Origin: Emticicia sp040253585
Lineage (GTDB): Bacteria > Bacteroidota > Bacteroidia > Cytophagales > Spirosomataceae
Reading direction: 5' to 3'
Length of the DNA stretch: 64,000 nt
Assembly: GCF_040253585.1 (NCBI RefSeq)
Contig: NZ_JBELAU010000011.1
Coordinates: forward strand, 62,001 to 126,000
The notes beneath the pieces were generated by a model. That model was not told the origin of the DNA and ran no database searches. It saw only the letters and a list, made by a program, of their open reading frames with translations. Of this stretch, positions 8,495-16,634 are shown in pieces (positions within the stretch are counted from its first letter, which is position 1; each line of letters starts with the position of its first letter). The position numbers and the translations under genes are program-made.

Positions 8495-9565
8495 TCAACT
8501 CATTTCACCACAAATACTCTGCTCCATTCTATATTTTACACGCTCTGGCTCAGTTTCTTGGCCTAACAAAAACATTAATTTTGTTATGGCAGCCTCGGTC
8601 GTAATATCTGCCCCGCTTACAATTCCGATAGATTGCAATTTACTACTTGTTTGATAATGCCCTTGCAAAACTCGTCCACCATCACACTGCGAAACATTCA
8701 CAATCACAATTCCTCGTTTGGTAGCTTGATGCAATTCCTCCAAAAACCATTCGTCCGATGGAGCATTTCCTGCCCCATAAGTTTCTAAAACAACACCACG
8801 AAGCCCTTCTGTACTCAATAAATTATGTACCATTGTCTGATTAATTCCCGGGAAGAGTTTCAGAATCATTACATGTTCTTCAAGTTTTTCATGCACAATC
8901 AATGGCAAATCTGGGCGAAATGGCATGATAAACGGAAAATTAAAATCAATCGTTACGCCTACTTCGGCCAAAGCAGGGTAATTCTCTGAGCGGAAAGCAT
9001 TAAACTGGCTACTTTCTTTTTTCTTGGCTCTATTTCCTCTTAACAGATACGAATTAAAATAAACCGCCACTTCTGGCACAACTGGCCTTCCATTGATTTC
9101 AGCCGAAGCAATTTCTAAGGCCGTAATCAAATTTTCACGTGCATCTGTCCGAGCAATTCCGATTGGTAATTGAGCTCCAGTCAAAATAACAGGTTTCGAT
9201 AAATTTTCGAGTAAAAAACTCAAAGCCGAGGCAGTATATGCCATTGTATCAGTTCCGTGCAAAATCACAAAAGCGTCATATTGCTCAAAATTATCGCTTA
9301 CAATTGCCGCCAACTCTATCCACGTTTCGGGTTTAATATTTGATGAATCAATCGGCTTTGGTAAAGTAAGAATCGTCAACTCAAATTCGAGCCTTTTTAG
9401 TTCGGGTACATTTACCAAGATTTGGTCAAAATCAAATGGTACAAGTGATTTCGATTTTGTATCGTAAACCATGCCCAAAGTACCGCCTGTGTAAATCATT
9501 AGAACAGATGCCGAACGATTTTTTTTGTCTGATGAAGTTAAAATTTTAGAAGTTTTGTAAGTCAT
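8495..9565 (-). CDS. ansA: Type I L-asparaginase
   Basis: 356 aa, the usual length of cytosolic type I asparaginases, with no signal peptide. The first catalytic Thr lies in MIYTGGTLGM near residue 25, and the second in FVILHGTDTMAYTASALSF near residue 105. VILTGAQLPIGIARTDARENL is a family hallmark. It hydrolyses L-asparagine to aspartate and ammonia. It is a single gene facing the amine oxidase, with a long AT-rich upstream region. Confidence 0.95.
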   Translation of the reverse strand: MTYKTSKILTSSDKKNRSASVLMIYTGGTLGMVYDTKSKSLVPFDFDQILVNVPELKRLEFELTILTLPKPIDSSNIKPETWIELAAIVSDNFEQYDAFVILHGTDTMAYTASALSFLLENLSKPVILTGAQLPIGIARTDARENLITALEIASAEINGRPVVPEVAVYFNSYLLRGNRAKKKESSQFNAFRSENYPALAEVGVTIDFNFPFIMPFRPDLPLIVHEKLEEHVMILKLFPGINQTMVHNLLSTEGLRGVVLETYGAGNAPSDEWFLEELHQATKRGIVIVNVSQCDGGRVLQGHYQTSSKLQSIGIVSGADITTEAAITKLMFLLGQETEPERVKYRMEQSICGEMS

Positions 9566-9793
9566 TTTAATTTTTTTTCAATAAAAAATGAAGTGTCATT
9601 TTAGGCGTTTTTACGAAAAACTATATTTTTTTTCTAAAAACAAGTAAAATCTAAATTCAATTTTCAATAATTAAGTATTTTTTAAGTACTAATACTCAAA
9701 AACGAAACCAAATTTTCTATTTTTTAAATTTCAATAATTATATTATTCCAAGAAATACTTACATTTTATTGAACATTTTTTATATTTTTTCGT

Positions 9794-9801
9794 TATGTTT
9801 G
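9794..9801 (+). promoter_or_regulatory. Promoter for the 9848 gene
   Basis: TATGTTTG matches the -7 consensus TAnnTTTG. TTG at 9769-9771 is 22 bases upstream, the correct spacing for a -33 element. The gene starts 46 bases downstream. Confidence 0.65.
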
Positions 9802-9847
9802 ATACAGATACAAAATATTATTCGGAAAAATTAAAATTATAAAAGTT

Positions 9848-10234
9848 ATGAATATCCAGCCAACCTTACGTATAGTTAGTGATGATGTCGCAATAATTGA
9901 TTGCTTAGTTGACCACGGTGAAATGTTTAAATCATTTGACACCAACAAAACTACAACTTTCTTAGTAGATGAAGACCTCCACATTGCTTTTTACTTTGCT
10001 GAATCTCAACTCGAAAACAGATTCATGATGTATATCGTTGATAACTTCACCGAAAATCAAGATTGTATGGCATTGGTTCTCAATCATTTGACAGAACAAA
10101 TAAAAAATAATAACCATACTTACATCATGAAACAAGCCAAAAGTAAAGTTTTGGATATGCTTCACATGACCAATACTTTCAGAGCATTGTTTGGTAAAAA
10201 TAAAGAAGAACAAACCAACGAAATGTATTATTAA
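9848..10234 (+). CDS. Hypothetical protein, 128 aa
   Basis: Small soluble protein of mixed composition with no signal peptide and no membrane segment. The sequence is acidic in the first half (LRIVSDDVAIIDCLVD) and ends in a Lys/Glu-rich tail. I do not recognise a family. A good promoter precedes it (TTG-22-TAnnTTTG), the start ATG is unambiguous, and codon use looks like its neighbours, so it is probably a real gene. It converges on a TPR gene. Confidence 0.7.
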   Translation: MNIQPTLRIVSDDVAIIDCLVDHGEMFKSFDTNKTTTFLVDEDLHIAFYFAESQLENRFMMYIVDNFTENQDCMALVLNHLTEQIKNNNHTYIMKQAKSKVLDMLHMTNTFRALFGKNKEEQTNEMYY

Positions 10235-10313
10235 GTAGTCCACGGTCAAAGGTCAACAGTCCAAAGAATTTTCCTTTACCATCGACAGTTGACAATTGAC
10301 CATCGACTAATTT
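10235..10313. repeat. Convergent spacer with GTCAA/TTGAC inverted words
   Basis: The spacer contains CACGGTCAAAGGTCAACAG and, further on, CGACAGTTGACAATTGACC, which are complementary in part. It belongs to the same type as the 43641-43734 spacer. Confidence 0.4.
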
Positions 10314-10637
10314 TTATTCCATTTCATCAAGAAACATTCGATAAGCCCGTTTAAGCTCATCAAAAGCCTTCATAGATTGCTGTTGATGAGCTTTTTCTAT
10401 ACCCAGCTGATAAGTTTGTTCTGCCTTTGTATAATCTTCTAACTCAACATATACTGCTGCTGCATGATAGTAAGTTGGCACATAATCGGGGTGTTCGGTC
10501 AATAACTTTTCGAGGTAAAACTTCGCCTTCTGAATATCCTTATTTATGTATTCCATTGCAATGGCATAAACATTAAAAGGCTCATTTGGTTCTTCCTCTA
10601 AATACTGAAATAAAATTTTTAGACGTTCTTCTTGCAT
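10314..10637 (-). CDS. TPR-repeat protein, 107 aa
   Basis: The protein is almost wholly helical tetratricopeptide repeats: NEPFNVYAIAMEYINKDIQKAKFYLEKLL (one repeat), then PDYVPTYYHAAAVYVELEDYTKAEQTYQLGIEKA (a second, with the classic Y/A spacing). No signal peptide. It is probably a small protein-protein interaction adaptor. The partner cannot be told from context. Confidence 0.85.
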   Translation of the reverse strand: MQEERLKILFQYLEEEPNEPFNVYAIAMEYINKDIQKAKFYLEKLLTEHPDYVPTYYHAAAVYVELEDYTKAEQTYQLGIEKAHQQQSMKAFDELKRAYRMFLDEME

Positions 10638-10654
10638 TGAATATATCTTTAATT

Positions 10655-10662
10655 TAGATTTG
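10655..10662 (+). promoter_or_regulatory. Bacteroidota -7 element for etfB
   Basis: TAGATTTG matches TAnnTTTG, with TTG at 10632-10634 about 20 bases upstream. It would give etfB a leader of roughly 165 bases containing two foldable segments. Confidence 0.5.
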
Positions 10663-10753
10663 CATAATGTTATGCACGCATACTATTATTTACTTATTTC
10701 AATAAATAATACTATCTTTCTAAGTGCATTGATTATCAGATAGTTTCTTAAAA

Positions 10754-10783
10754 AATGCTTTTAATTTAACCTCTAAAAGCATT
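10754..10783 (+). promoter_or_regulatory. Hairpin in the etfB leader
   Basis: AATGCTTTT (10754-10762) pairs perfectly with AAAAGCATT (10775-10783). It is followed at 10798-10823 by a CCCC/GGGG-rich spacer repeat (ATCCCCCTTTAGGGG). There is no T tract after the stem. Its role is unknown: leader structure or spacer repeat. Confidence 0.45.
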
Positions 10784-10831
10784 AATCCATCAATAAAAAT
10801 CCCCCTTTAGGGGTTAGGGGTTTCAAAAATT

Positions 10832-11566
10832 ATGAAAATATTAGTTTGTATTTCGAGCGTACCCGATACAACCTCAAAAATCTCCTTCACCGACGGAGAC
10901 ACAAAACTAAACAAAGCTGGCGTAACTTACATCATCGGCCCTTATGATGATTATGCTTTGGCTCGTGCAGTAGAGTTGAAAGAACAATCGGGAGCGACAA
11001 TTACGGTATTAAATGTAGGTGGTGCTGATGCCGAACCACAAATTAGAAAAGCTCTGGCAATTGGTGCAGATGATGCCATCAGAGTTGATGTTGAGCCAAC
11101 AGATTCTTTCTTTGTTGCTGAACAAATTGCAGCGGTTGCTAAAGAAGGAAATTATGATTTGATTTTGATGGGACGTGAAACGAGCGATTATAATTCGGGA
11201 GTTGTTCACGGAATTGTAGGTGAAATGCTTGGGATTCCATCATTTTCTCCAGTAATGCAACTCGATGTAAACGGAAATGAAGCAAGTATGACTCGTGAGA
11301 TTGAAGGAGGAAAAGAAAAACTTACTGCTTCTCTCCCACTCGTTTTGGGTTGTCAAGAGCCAATCGCCGAATGGAAAATCCCAAATATGCGTGGAATCAT
11401 GACTGCTCGCACAAAACCATTGAAGGTTATTCCAGCGGCAGGTGCAGCTCTCACAATTACAGAAAAATATAGTTTGCCAGCTCCGAAAGGTGCGTGCAAG
11501 ATGATTCCTGCCGAAGAAGCCGAAAAACTCATCGAATTATTAAAAACAGAAGCGAAAGTGCTTTAA
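10832..11566 (+). CDS. etfB: Electron transfer flavoprotein beta subunit
   Basis: 244 aa, normal length. It starts MKILVCISSVPDTTSKI, followed by the EtfB block DDYALARAVELKEQ and ILMGRETSDYNSGVV, typical of the AMP-binding beta subunit. With EtfA it carries electrons from acyl-CoA and other dehydrogenases to the respiratory chain. The etfA gene follows after an 87-base repeat-filled spacer in the same direction. Confidence 0.96.
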   Translation: MKILVCISSVPDTTSKISFTDGDTKLNKAGVTYIIGPYDDYALARAVELKEQSGATITVLNVGGADAEPQIRKALAIGADDAIRVDVEPTDSFFVAEQIAAVAKEGNYDLILMGRETSDYNSGVVHGIVGEMLGIPSFSPVMQLDVNGNEASMTREIEGGKEKLTASLPLVLGCQEPIAEWKIPNMRGIMTARTKPLKVIPAAGAALTITEKYSLPAPKGACKMIPAEEAEKLIELLKTEAKVL

Positions 11567-11569
11567 TAA

Positions 11570-11653
11570 TTACGATTTACGAATTACGATTTACGAATTT
11601 TTAATTTTCGTAAGTTTTAATCGTAAATCAAAAATCTTAAATCGTAAATCAAA
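11570..11653. repeat. Inverted simple repeat in the etfB-etfA spacer
   Basis: Copies of TTACGATTTACGAAT at the left and of TTAATCGTAAATC / TAAATCGTAAATC at the right are mutually complementary (core GATTTACGA). The intercistronic mRNA would fold into a long hairpin. This may tune relative etfB and etfA levels or protect mRNA ends (inference). Confidence 0.6.
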
Positions 11654-12616
11654 ATGATACTCATATTCACAGAGATTGCCGATGGTGCAATCAAAAAATC
11701 ATCTCTCGAAGCTATCTATTATGGCTCAAAAGTAGCCGAAATGATGGGTACCAATGCAACAGCACTTGCCATTGGTAGTGCCGACGCAGCCGAACTGGCA
11801 AAAGCAGGTAACTTTGGTGCATCTAAAGTTTTGCACGCTGCTGATGCTAAATTAACTAATCCAAACAGCATGGCTTATGCAAGTGTTTTGGCAGAAACTG
11901 TAAAAAGTACAGGAGCGAAAGTTGTTGTAGCTGCAAAATCTTCATTTGCTGATGCCGTAACGGCTCGTGCGGCTGGAGCATTGAAAGCCGCAGTTGTGGG
12001 AAATGTAACCGAATTACCAAACCTAAGCAATGGTTTCCAAGTTAAAGTAAGTATTTTCACAGGAAAAGCATTTGCTGATGTAAATGTTAACGGTGATGTA
12101 AAAATTCTTGCAATAAAGAAAAATGTAGTTGCTCCAGTAGAAAGCGGAAACAGTGCTACGGTAGAAAATATCACACCTGCTCTGGCTGATAATCTTTTTG
12201 CGGCGAAAGTAACCGAAACTATCAAAGCAACTGGTATGATTTCTTTACCAGAAGCTGATTTAGTTGTTTCGGGTGGACGTGGTATGAAAGGCCCAGATAG
12301 CTGGCAACCATTGCTCGACTTGGCCGATGCTCTTGGTGCGGCAACTGCTTGCTCAAAACCTGTTTCAGATTTAGATTGGAGACCTCACCACGAACACGTC
12401 GGACAAACTGGTGTGAAAGTTTCTCCGAATCTTTATATCGCTTGTGGAATTTCGGGAGCAATTCAGCACTTGGCGGGTGTAAACTCTTCAAAAGTATTGG
12501 TTGTAATTAATAAAGACCCCGAAGCACCATTCTTCAAAGCTGCCGATTATGGTATAGTTGGCGATGTATTTGAGGTTTTGCCTAAACTGACAAAAGCGGT
12601 TTTGGCAGGGAAATAA
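11654..12616 (+). CDS. etfA: Electron transfer flavoprotein alpha subunit
   Basis: 320 aa. The C-terminal FAD-binding domain is clear: VVSGGRGMKGPDSW, then SDLDWRPHHEHVGQTGV and LYIACGISGAIQHLAG, followed by INKDPEAPFFKAADYGIVGD. The N-terminal half is Ala-rich and forms the domain that pairs with EtfB. It partners etfB immediately upstream in fatty-acid and amino-acid oxidation. A 12-bp stem hairpin follows the gene. Confidence 0.96.
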   Translation: MILIFTEIADGAIKKSSLEAIYYGSKVAEMMGTNATALAIGSADAAELAKAGNFGASKVLHAADAKLTNPNSMAYASVLAETVKSTGAKVVVAAKSSFADAVTARAAGALKAAVVGNVTELPNLSNGFQVKVSIFTGKAFADVNVNGDVKILAIKKNVVAPVESGNSATVENITPALADNLFAAKVTETIKATGMISLPEADLVVSGGRGMKGPDSWQPLLDLADALGAATACSKPVSDLDWRPHHEHVGQTGVKVSPNLYIACGISGAIQHLAGVNSSKVLVVINKDPEAPFFKAADYGIVGDVFEVLPKLTKAVLAGK

Positions 12617-12640
12617 ACTTTAGAAAACATTCTTGAAACT

Positions 12641-12683
12641 AATTAGCCCAGATTTGGTTTATAAAACTAAGTCTGGGCTAATT
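12641..12683 (+). terminator. Hairpin after etfA
   Basis: AATTAGCCCAGA (12641-12652) and TCTGGGCTAATT (12672-12683) form a perfect 12-bp stem around a partly self-complementary loop. Only a short T-rich tail follows, so termination is likely but not certain. Confidence 0.7.
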
Positions 12684-12745
12684 GCTTTAGAGACAGCTAA
12701 ACGAAAAACACAAATTTTTAGAATGAATAAAACCCAAGTTTTATT

Positions 12746-12753
12746 TATATTTG
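12746..12753 (+). promoter_or_regulatory. -7 element four bases before the GTG of the DUF151 gene
   Basis: TATATTTG matches TAnnTTTG and ends four bases before the GTG at 12758. Transcription from this element would begin at or beside the start codon, giving a leaderless or nearly leaderless mRNA. Confidence 0.6.
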
Positions 12754-12757
12754 CACC

Positions 12758-13354
12758 GTGGAAAAAATAAAACTCGAAATATTAGGATTATCGCCAAGTC
12801 AATCTCAGACTGGCTCTTTTGCATTGGTACTATCGGAAGAAGGTGGAAGCCGCCGTTTGCCGATAATCATTGGTATGTTTGAAGCTCAAGCAATTGCAAT
12901 TGAGATGGAACACATTACACCCAATCGACCAATGACGCACGACTTGTTCAAGTCTTTTGCTCGTGCATTTGATTTTACGGTCGAAGAAATAATTATCTCT
13001 GACCTCAGAGAAGGTATTTTCTTTGCAAAAATTGTATGTACAGATGGTATTCGACAAAAAACAGTTGATGCTCGTCCATCAGATGCTATTGCTATTGGAT
13101 TACGTTTTCAAGTGCCAATTTATACGACCGAGCAAATTTTGAGTGATGCGGGTATTACTACTCACGAAGCTGAACAAGCCGACGAAACTGAAGAGTTGGT
13201 AGAATCAGCGACAACTCGCCCACAAAAATCGCCAAAAGATGCTCTAAAAGATTATAGTTTGGAAGAACTAAACAAAATGCTTTCTCAGGCTTTATCTGAA
13301 GAAGAATATGAAAAGGCAGCAAAAATCAGAGACGAAATAAGTAAACGTAACTAA
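12758..13354 (+). CDS. Bifunctional nuclease domain (DUF151) protein with C-terminal UVR motif
   Basis: 198 aa with a GTG start. Residues about 5-135 form the BFN/DUF151 domain: LGLSPSQSQTGSFALVLSE, RRLPIIIGMFEAQAI, PMTHDLF, and the ending DARPSDAIAIGLRFQVPIY, all typical. A Thr/Glu-rich linker leads to a UvrB/UvrC-like helical hairpin near residues 165-198 (LEELNKMLSQALSEEEYEKA, AAKIRDEI). Related proteins are proposed nucleases of unknown physiological role. The start lies right behind a -7 promoter element. Confidence 0.9.
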   Translation: MEKIKLEILGLSPSQSQTGSFALVLSEEGGSRRLPIIIGMFEAQAIAIEMEHITPNRPMTHDLFKSFARAFDFTVEEIIISDLREGIFFAKIVCTDGIRQKTVDARPSDAIAIGLRFQVPIYTTEQILSDAGITTHEAEQADETEELVESATTRPQKSPKDALKDYSLEELNKMLSQALSEEEYEKAAKIRDEISKRN

Positions 13355-13381
13355 GATTTTACACTTAAAAACATAAATGAG

Positions 13382-13413
13382 CGTTGGTTTTCAAGTAGAA
13401 AACCAACGTTTTT
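13382..13413 (+). terminator. Intrinsic terminator after the DUF151 gene
   Basis: CGTTGGTTTTC (13382-13392), loop AAGTA, GAAAACCAACG (13398-13408), then TTTTT: a perfect 11-bp stem with a T tract. Confidence 0.92.
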
Positions 13414-13532
13414 GTTTTAAAAGTGAGTACAAATGAATCTTTTTCGATATTGATTTTTGATAAATATCAATTATTTACTATCTTTCAATTATAAACACCT
13501 AAACCTTATATAATTAGAACATAGTTTTGAGA

Positions 13533-14375
13533 ATGATAAGAATAATTAAAAATTTTCTCCCAATTCCCAACAATGACCCAAATCCATTCTTTAGATATGT
13601 GTCATACATAGATATATTTGGCATCTTCGAACGTGACCCTTTTGGTAATTGGTTAATACTCAAACGTTTTATCATCTTAGTTGCAGGACTTCCTACCTAT
13701 TGGCGTTTGGCTGTTGCGAATCAATTAAAGGTAGAAGGAGCAGAATACTTAGAAAAACTACCCAATCAAAACGTCTATTTTATATCAAATCATCAAACTT
13801 ATTTTGCCGATGTAATTGCATTTTATCATATTTTTTGCTCTGTGAAATGGGGTTTTCGTAATAGAGTTTTACCGATTGCCTTATTTGCCCCTCGTGCCCG
13901 AACTTTCTATGTTGCTGCCAGCGAAACCATGAAAGAGGGCTTGATTCCAAAAATTTTCAGTTTGGCAGGTGCAATTTTGGTCGAACGATCATGGAGAGCC
14001 AAAGGTGAAAATGTAAAACGAACACTCGACACTTCAGCAGGCGATAATGTTGCCAAAGGCTTAAAATTTGGCTGGGTTGTAAGTTTTCCTCAGGGAACAA
14101 CCAGCCCCTACGCACCTATCCGTAAAGGTACAGCCCACATCATCAAAGATAACAACCCGATTGTTGTACCTGTTGTGATTGATGGTTTTAGACGTGCTTT
14201 CAATAAATCAGGACTCAACTACAAAAAACGTAATACTGAGATAAAAGTAAAGTTTAAGGAGCCTATTTATTTCTCGCCTGATGCTACGGTTGAAGAAATT
14301 ACGGAAGTCGTAAAAAACATTATCGAACAAAATATGCCCGAAAGAATTGCTCGCTGGAAAAACGAAGCGGTCTAA
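13533..14375 (+). CDS. PlsC-family 1-acyl-sn-glycerol-3-phosphate acyltransferase
   Basis: 280 aa from the ATG at 13533; a TTG two codons earlier is less likely. The acyltransferase motif I is SNHQTYFAD (NHx4D) near residue 90. Motif III is FPQGTTSPYAPIRKGTAHI around residues 188-206, where the usual EGTR reads QGTT. VPVVIDGFRRAF follows as motif IV. The protein is likely membrane-associated and acylates lysophosphatidate or a related lipid. The Q-for-E change in motif III leaves the exact acceptor open. Confidence 0.85.
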   Translation: MIRIIKNFLPIPNNDPNPFFRYVSYIDIFGIFERDPFGNWLILKRFIILVAGLPTYWRLAVANQLKVEGAEYLEKLPNQNVYFISNHQTYFADVIAFYHIFCSVKWGFRNRVLPIALFAPRARTFYVAASETMKEGLIPKIFSLAGAILVERSWRAKGENVKRTLDTSAGDNVAKGLKFGWVVSFPQGTTSPYAPIRKGTAHIIKDNNPIVVPVVIDGFRRAFNKSGLNYKKRNTEIKVKFKEPIYFSPDATVEEITEVVKNIIEQNMPERIARWKNEAV

Positions 14376-14433
14376 GATTTACTATTCTTCTGTTAAAAAT
14401 CATTAAATTCTGCGTATTTTATACAACATCCTT

Positions 14434-14441
14434 TATCTTTG
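14434..14441 (+). promoter_or_regulatory. Bacteroidota -7 element for ftsX
   Basis: TATCTTTG matches TAnnTTTG, 29 bases before the ftsX ATG. Confidence 0.6.
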
Positions 14442-14470
14442 CAGAGGATTTATCATTGAGCTAAACAAAA

Positions 14471-15352
14471 ATGCAGAAAAAAAACAGAAAATTAGGTAGT
14501 TATCCGAGTATGCTCATCATTTTAAGCCTTACTGCAGCTTTATTTTTGGTAGCATTTAGTGGATGGATAGCCCTAACTTCCAAGCAACTGGTTTTATATA
14601 TTAAGCAAAACATTGAGGTTCAAGTTTATTTAGATAAATCGCTTACACAAATTCAGAAAGACTCGGTTAGAAATCTGATTGCACAAAAAAATTATGTGGC
14701 TTATTCAGATAATGTTCCACAAATAAAATTTATCTCAAAAGAAAGTACCGCCGAAAAAGTGCTGAAAGAAACTAACGAAGATTTTCGTTCAATTTTGGGA
14801 GAGAACCCTTACCGAGACGCTTTTAGTCTAAAATTAAAAGAGGAGTACTTTAAGGAAGAAGAACTGGCAAAAATTAAAGCCGATTTAGAAAATGTTCCGG
14901 GAGTTTTTGAGGCTGACTATGCCAAAGACTTTGTAGATAGCATCAACAAAAACGCAAATAAAGCTTACCTTATCATTGCTTCGATTGTTGTTTTGCTTTT
15001 GATAGCCATAGTTTTGCTCATTAATAATACAATTAGATTGGCTCTTTATTCGCAGAGATTTATTATCAGAAGTATGCAATTAGTAGGTGCAACTGATTGG
15101 TTTATCCAAAAGCCATTCATTGGAAGAGGGATTTTACAAGGTCTTATCGCTGGTGTAATTGCCTCTGGTTTACTGGTAATCGTTGAGCAAATTGCAATTC
15201 GTGAAATTGAAAACTTAGGCATCTTACAAAACTTTACCAAGCTTTCAATTCTTTGCGGATTTGTAATTCTATTGGGAGTCTTGATTGGTGTGTTAAGTAC
15301 TTTCCAGTCGATGTACCGTTATTTACGCACCGATTTAGAAGATTTATATTAA
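14471..15352 (+). CDS. ftsX: Cell division permease FtsX
   Basis: 293 aa. One membrane segment near residues 18-38 (MLIILSLTAALFLVAFSGW) is followed by a periplasmic domain with the VQVYLDKSLT and ISKESTAEKVLKE blocks. Three further membrane segments lie in the C-terminal half. MQLVGATDWFIQKPFIGRG is the conserved FtsX cytoplasmic loop. It pairs with the FtsE ATPase, not in this window, to activate peptidoglycan hydrolases at the septum. DUF3098 and uppP follow, an envelope-biogenesis cluster common in Bacteroidota. Confidence 0.95.
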   Translation: MQKKNRKLGSYPSMLIILSLTAALFLVAFSGWIALTSKQLVLYIKQNIEVQVYLDKSLTQIQKDSVRNLIAQKNYVAYSDNVPQIKFISKESTAEKVLKETNEDFRSILGENPYRDAFSLKLKEEYFKEEELAKIKADLENVPGVFEADYAKDFVDSINKNANKAYLIIASIVVLLLIAIVLLINNTIRLALYSQRFIIRSMQLVGATDWFIQKPFIGRGILQGLIAGVIASGLLVIVEQIAIREIENLGILQNFTKLSILCGFVILLGVLIGVLSTFQSMYRYLRTDLEDLY

Positions 15353-15426
15353 GCAGTTTACTGTCAATAGTTAGCGTCAACAGCGATTCAAAAGACATTA
15401 ATCAAAAAAATAAAGAATTATATACA

Positions 15427-15666
15427 ATGAAAAATACAACAGACAACATCGCAAACGAGAAAACTGGCAATCAAAATGCTCTTCCGTTTAGCAAAAGTAA
15501 CTTTACATTGATGATTATCGGTATAGTACTCATTTTTGCAGGTTTCTTTATCATGACACTCGACAAAGAAGAGTTTGGATTCGGATTTTTAGGAATAACC
15601 CTCGGGCCAGCTATCGCATTTATTGGTTTTATTTTTCAGTTTTATACAATTTTCAAGAAAAAATAA
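15427..15666 (+). CDS. DUF3098 membrane protein, 79 aa
   Basis: The open frame extends upstream into ftsX, but the ATG at 15427 gives the normal family form. It has a polar N-terminus, then LPFSKSNFTLMIIGIVLIFAGF (first membrane segment), a short acidic loop DKEEFGFG and a second membrane segment ending FKKK. DUF3098 proteins follow ftsX in many Bacteroidota genomes. Function is unknown; a link to division or envelope assembly is inferred from position only. Confidence 0.88.
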   Translation: MKNTTDNIANEKTGNQNALPFSKSNFTLMIIGIVLIFAGFFIMTLDKEEFGFGFLGITLGPAIAFIGFIFQFYTIFKKK

Positions 15667-15693
15667 ACTTTCGTCGAAAATATATCTCATAAA

Positions 15694-15754
15694 AAAACTG
15701 ATAGTCAAAAAGTTACATTGTTTCAATAACGATGAACTATTTACTATCAGTTTT
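15694..15754 (+). repeat. Inverted repeat between DUF3098 gene and uppP
   Basis: AAAACTGATAGT (15694-15705) is the exact complement of ACTATCAGTTTT (15743-15754), with a 37-base loop. It covers the possible ATG at 15732 and argues for the uppP start at 15786. It may terminate the ftsX transcript. Confidence 0.6.
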
Positions 15755-15785
15755 CGTATTATTTACCTCTTTAATTTTACAATCC

Positions 15786-16577
15786 ATGAATTTTATCGAA
15801 GCAATTATCCTTGCTATCATCGAAGGTATTACTGAGTACTTACCTATCAGTTCAACAGGACACATGATCATTGGCTCATCGTTGATGGGCATCAGTGAAC
15901 TTGATTTTACAAAGGTTTTTGAAGTAAACATACAATTCGGTGCAATTCTTTCAGTAGTAGTTTTATACTGGAAGCGTTTCTTTCAATCTTTTGAATTTTA
16001 CAAAAAACTATTGGCCGCTTTTATTCCTGCTGCAATTATTGGTTTTATCTTAAATGATTTTATTGACCAATTGCTTGAAAGTGTAGCCGTAGTGGCAATA
16101 ATGTTAGTTTTAGGTGGAATTATTTTAGTTTTTATTGATAAATATTTTGAAAAAAAAGCTACAAAAGAAAATATTACTTACATAGATGCAGTAAAAATTG
16201 GTCTTTTTCAGTGTATTGCCATGATTCCTGGTGTTTCTCGTTCGGCAGCAAGTATTATTGGTGGAATGTTTCAAGGACTTTCACGCAAAGACTCGGCCGA
16301 ATTTTCATTTTTCCTGGCAGTTCCTACCATGTTTGCAGCTTCAGGTTATAAACTTTTGAAAGCATTTAAAGCAGGAACTTTGACATTTTCGACCAATGAA
16401 TTACAGCTATTGGCCATCGGAAATATCGTGGCTTTCATTGTAGCAATGGCCGCTATCAAGTTTTTTATTAGTTATTTACAAAAATATGGTTTTAAAGTTT
16501 TTGGCTACTACCGCATTGTGGTTGGCTTAATCATTTTAGGACTTTTGGCCGCTGGCTATGATTTAAAAGTTATTTAG
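15786..16577 (+). CDS. uppP: Undecaprenyl-diphosphatase UppP (BacA)
   Basis: 263 aa from the ATG at 15786. The ATG at 15732 would add 18 hydrophobic residues and start inside a hairpin loop. The canonical N-terminus MNFIEAIILAIIEGITEYLP continues into the SSTGHM motif, and the second signature PGVSRSAASIIGGMF is near the middle. Both are catalytic loops of BacA. It is a polytopic membrane protein that recycles undecaprenyl pyrophosphate to the monophosphate carrier for peptidoglycan and polysaccharide synthesis, and it confers bacitracin tolerance. Confidence 0.95.
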   Translation: MNFIEAIILAIIEGITEYLPISSTGHMIIGSSLMGISELDFTKVFEVNIQFGAILSVVVLYWKRFFQSFEFYKKLLAAFIPAAIIGFILNDFIDQLLESVAVVAIMLVLGGIILVFIDKYFEKKATKENITYIDAVKIGLFQCIAMIPGVSRSAASIIGGMFQGLSRKDSAEFSFFLAVPTMFAASGYKLLKAFKAGTLTFSTNELQLLAIGNIVAFIVAMAAIKFFISYLQKYGFKVFGYYRIVVGLIILGLLAAGYDLKVI

Positions 16578-16634
16578 TCTATAGACCACTGAGGGAAGTA
16601 ATTTCTCGCATTTCTATATTTAATTTTAGTTTCG

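Noticed and set aside
9585..9602. AAAATGA-AGTG-TCATTTT inverted repeat upstream of the asparaginase gene
   Set aside because: Short and made of AT-rich words expected by chance in this spacer; no promoter element in register.
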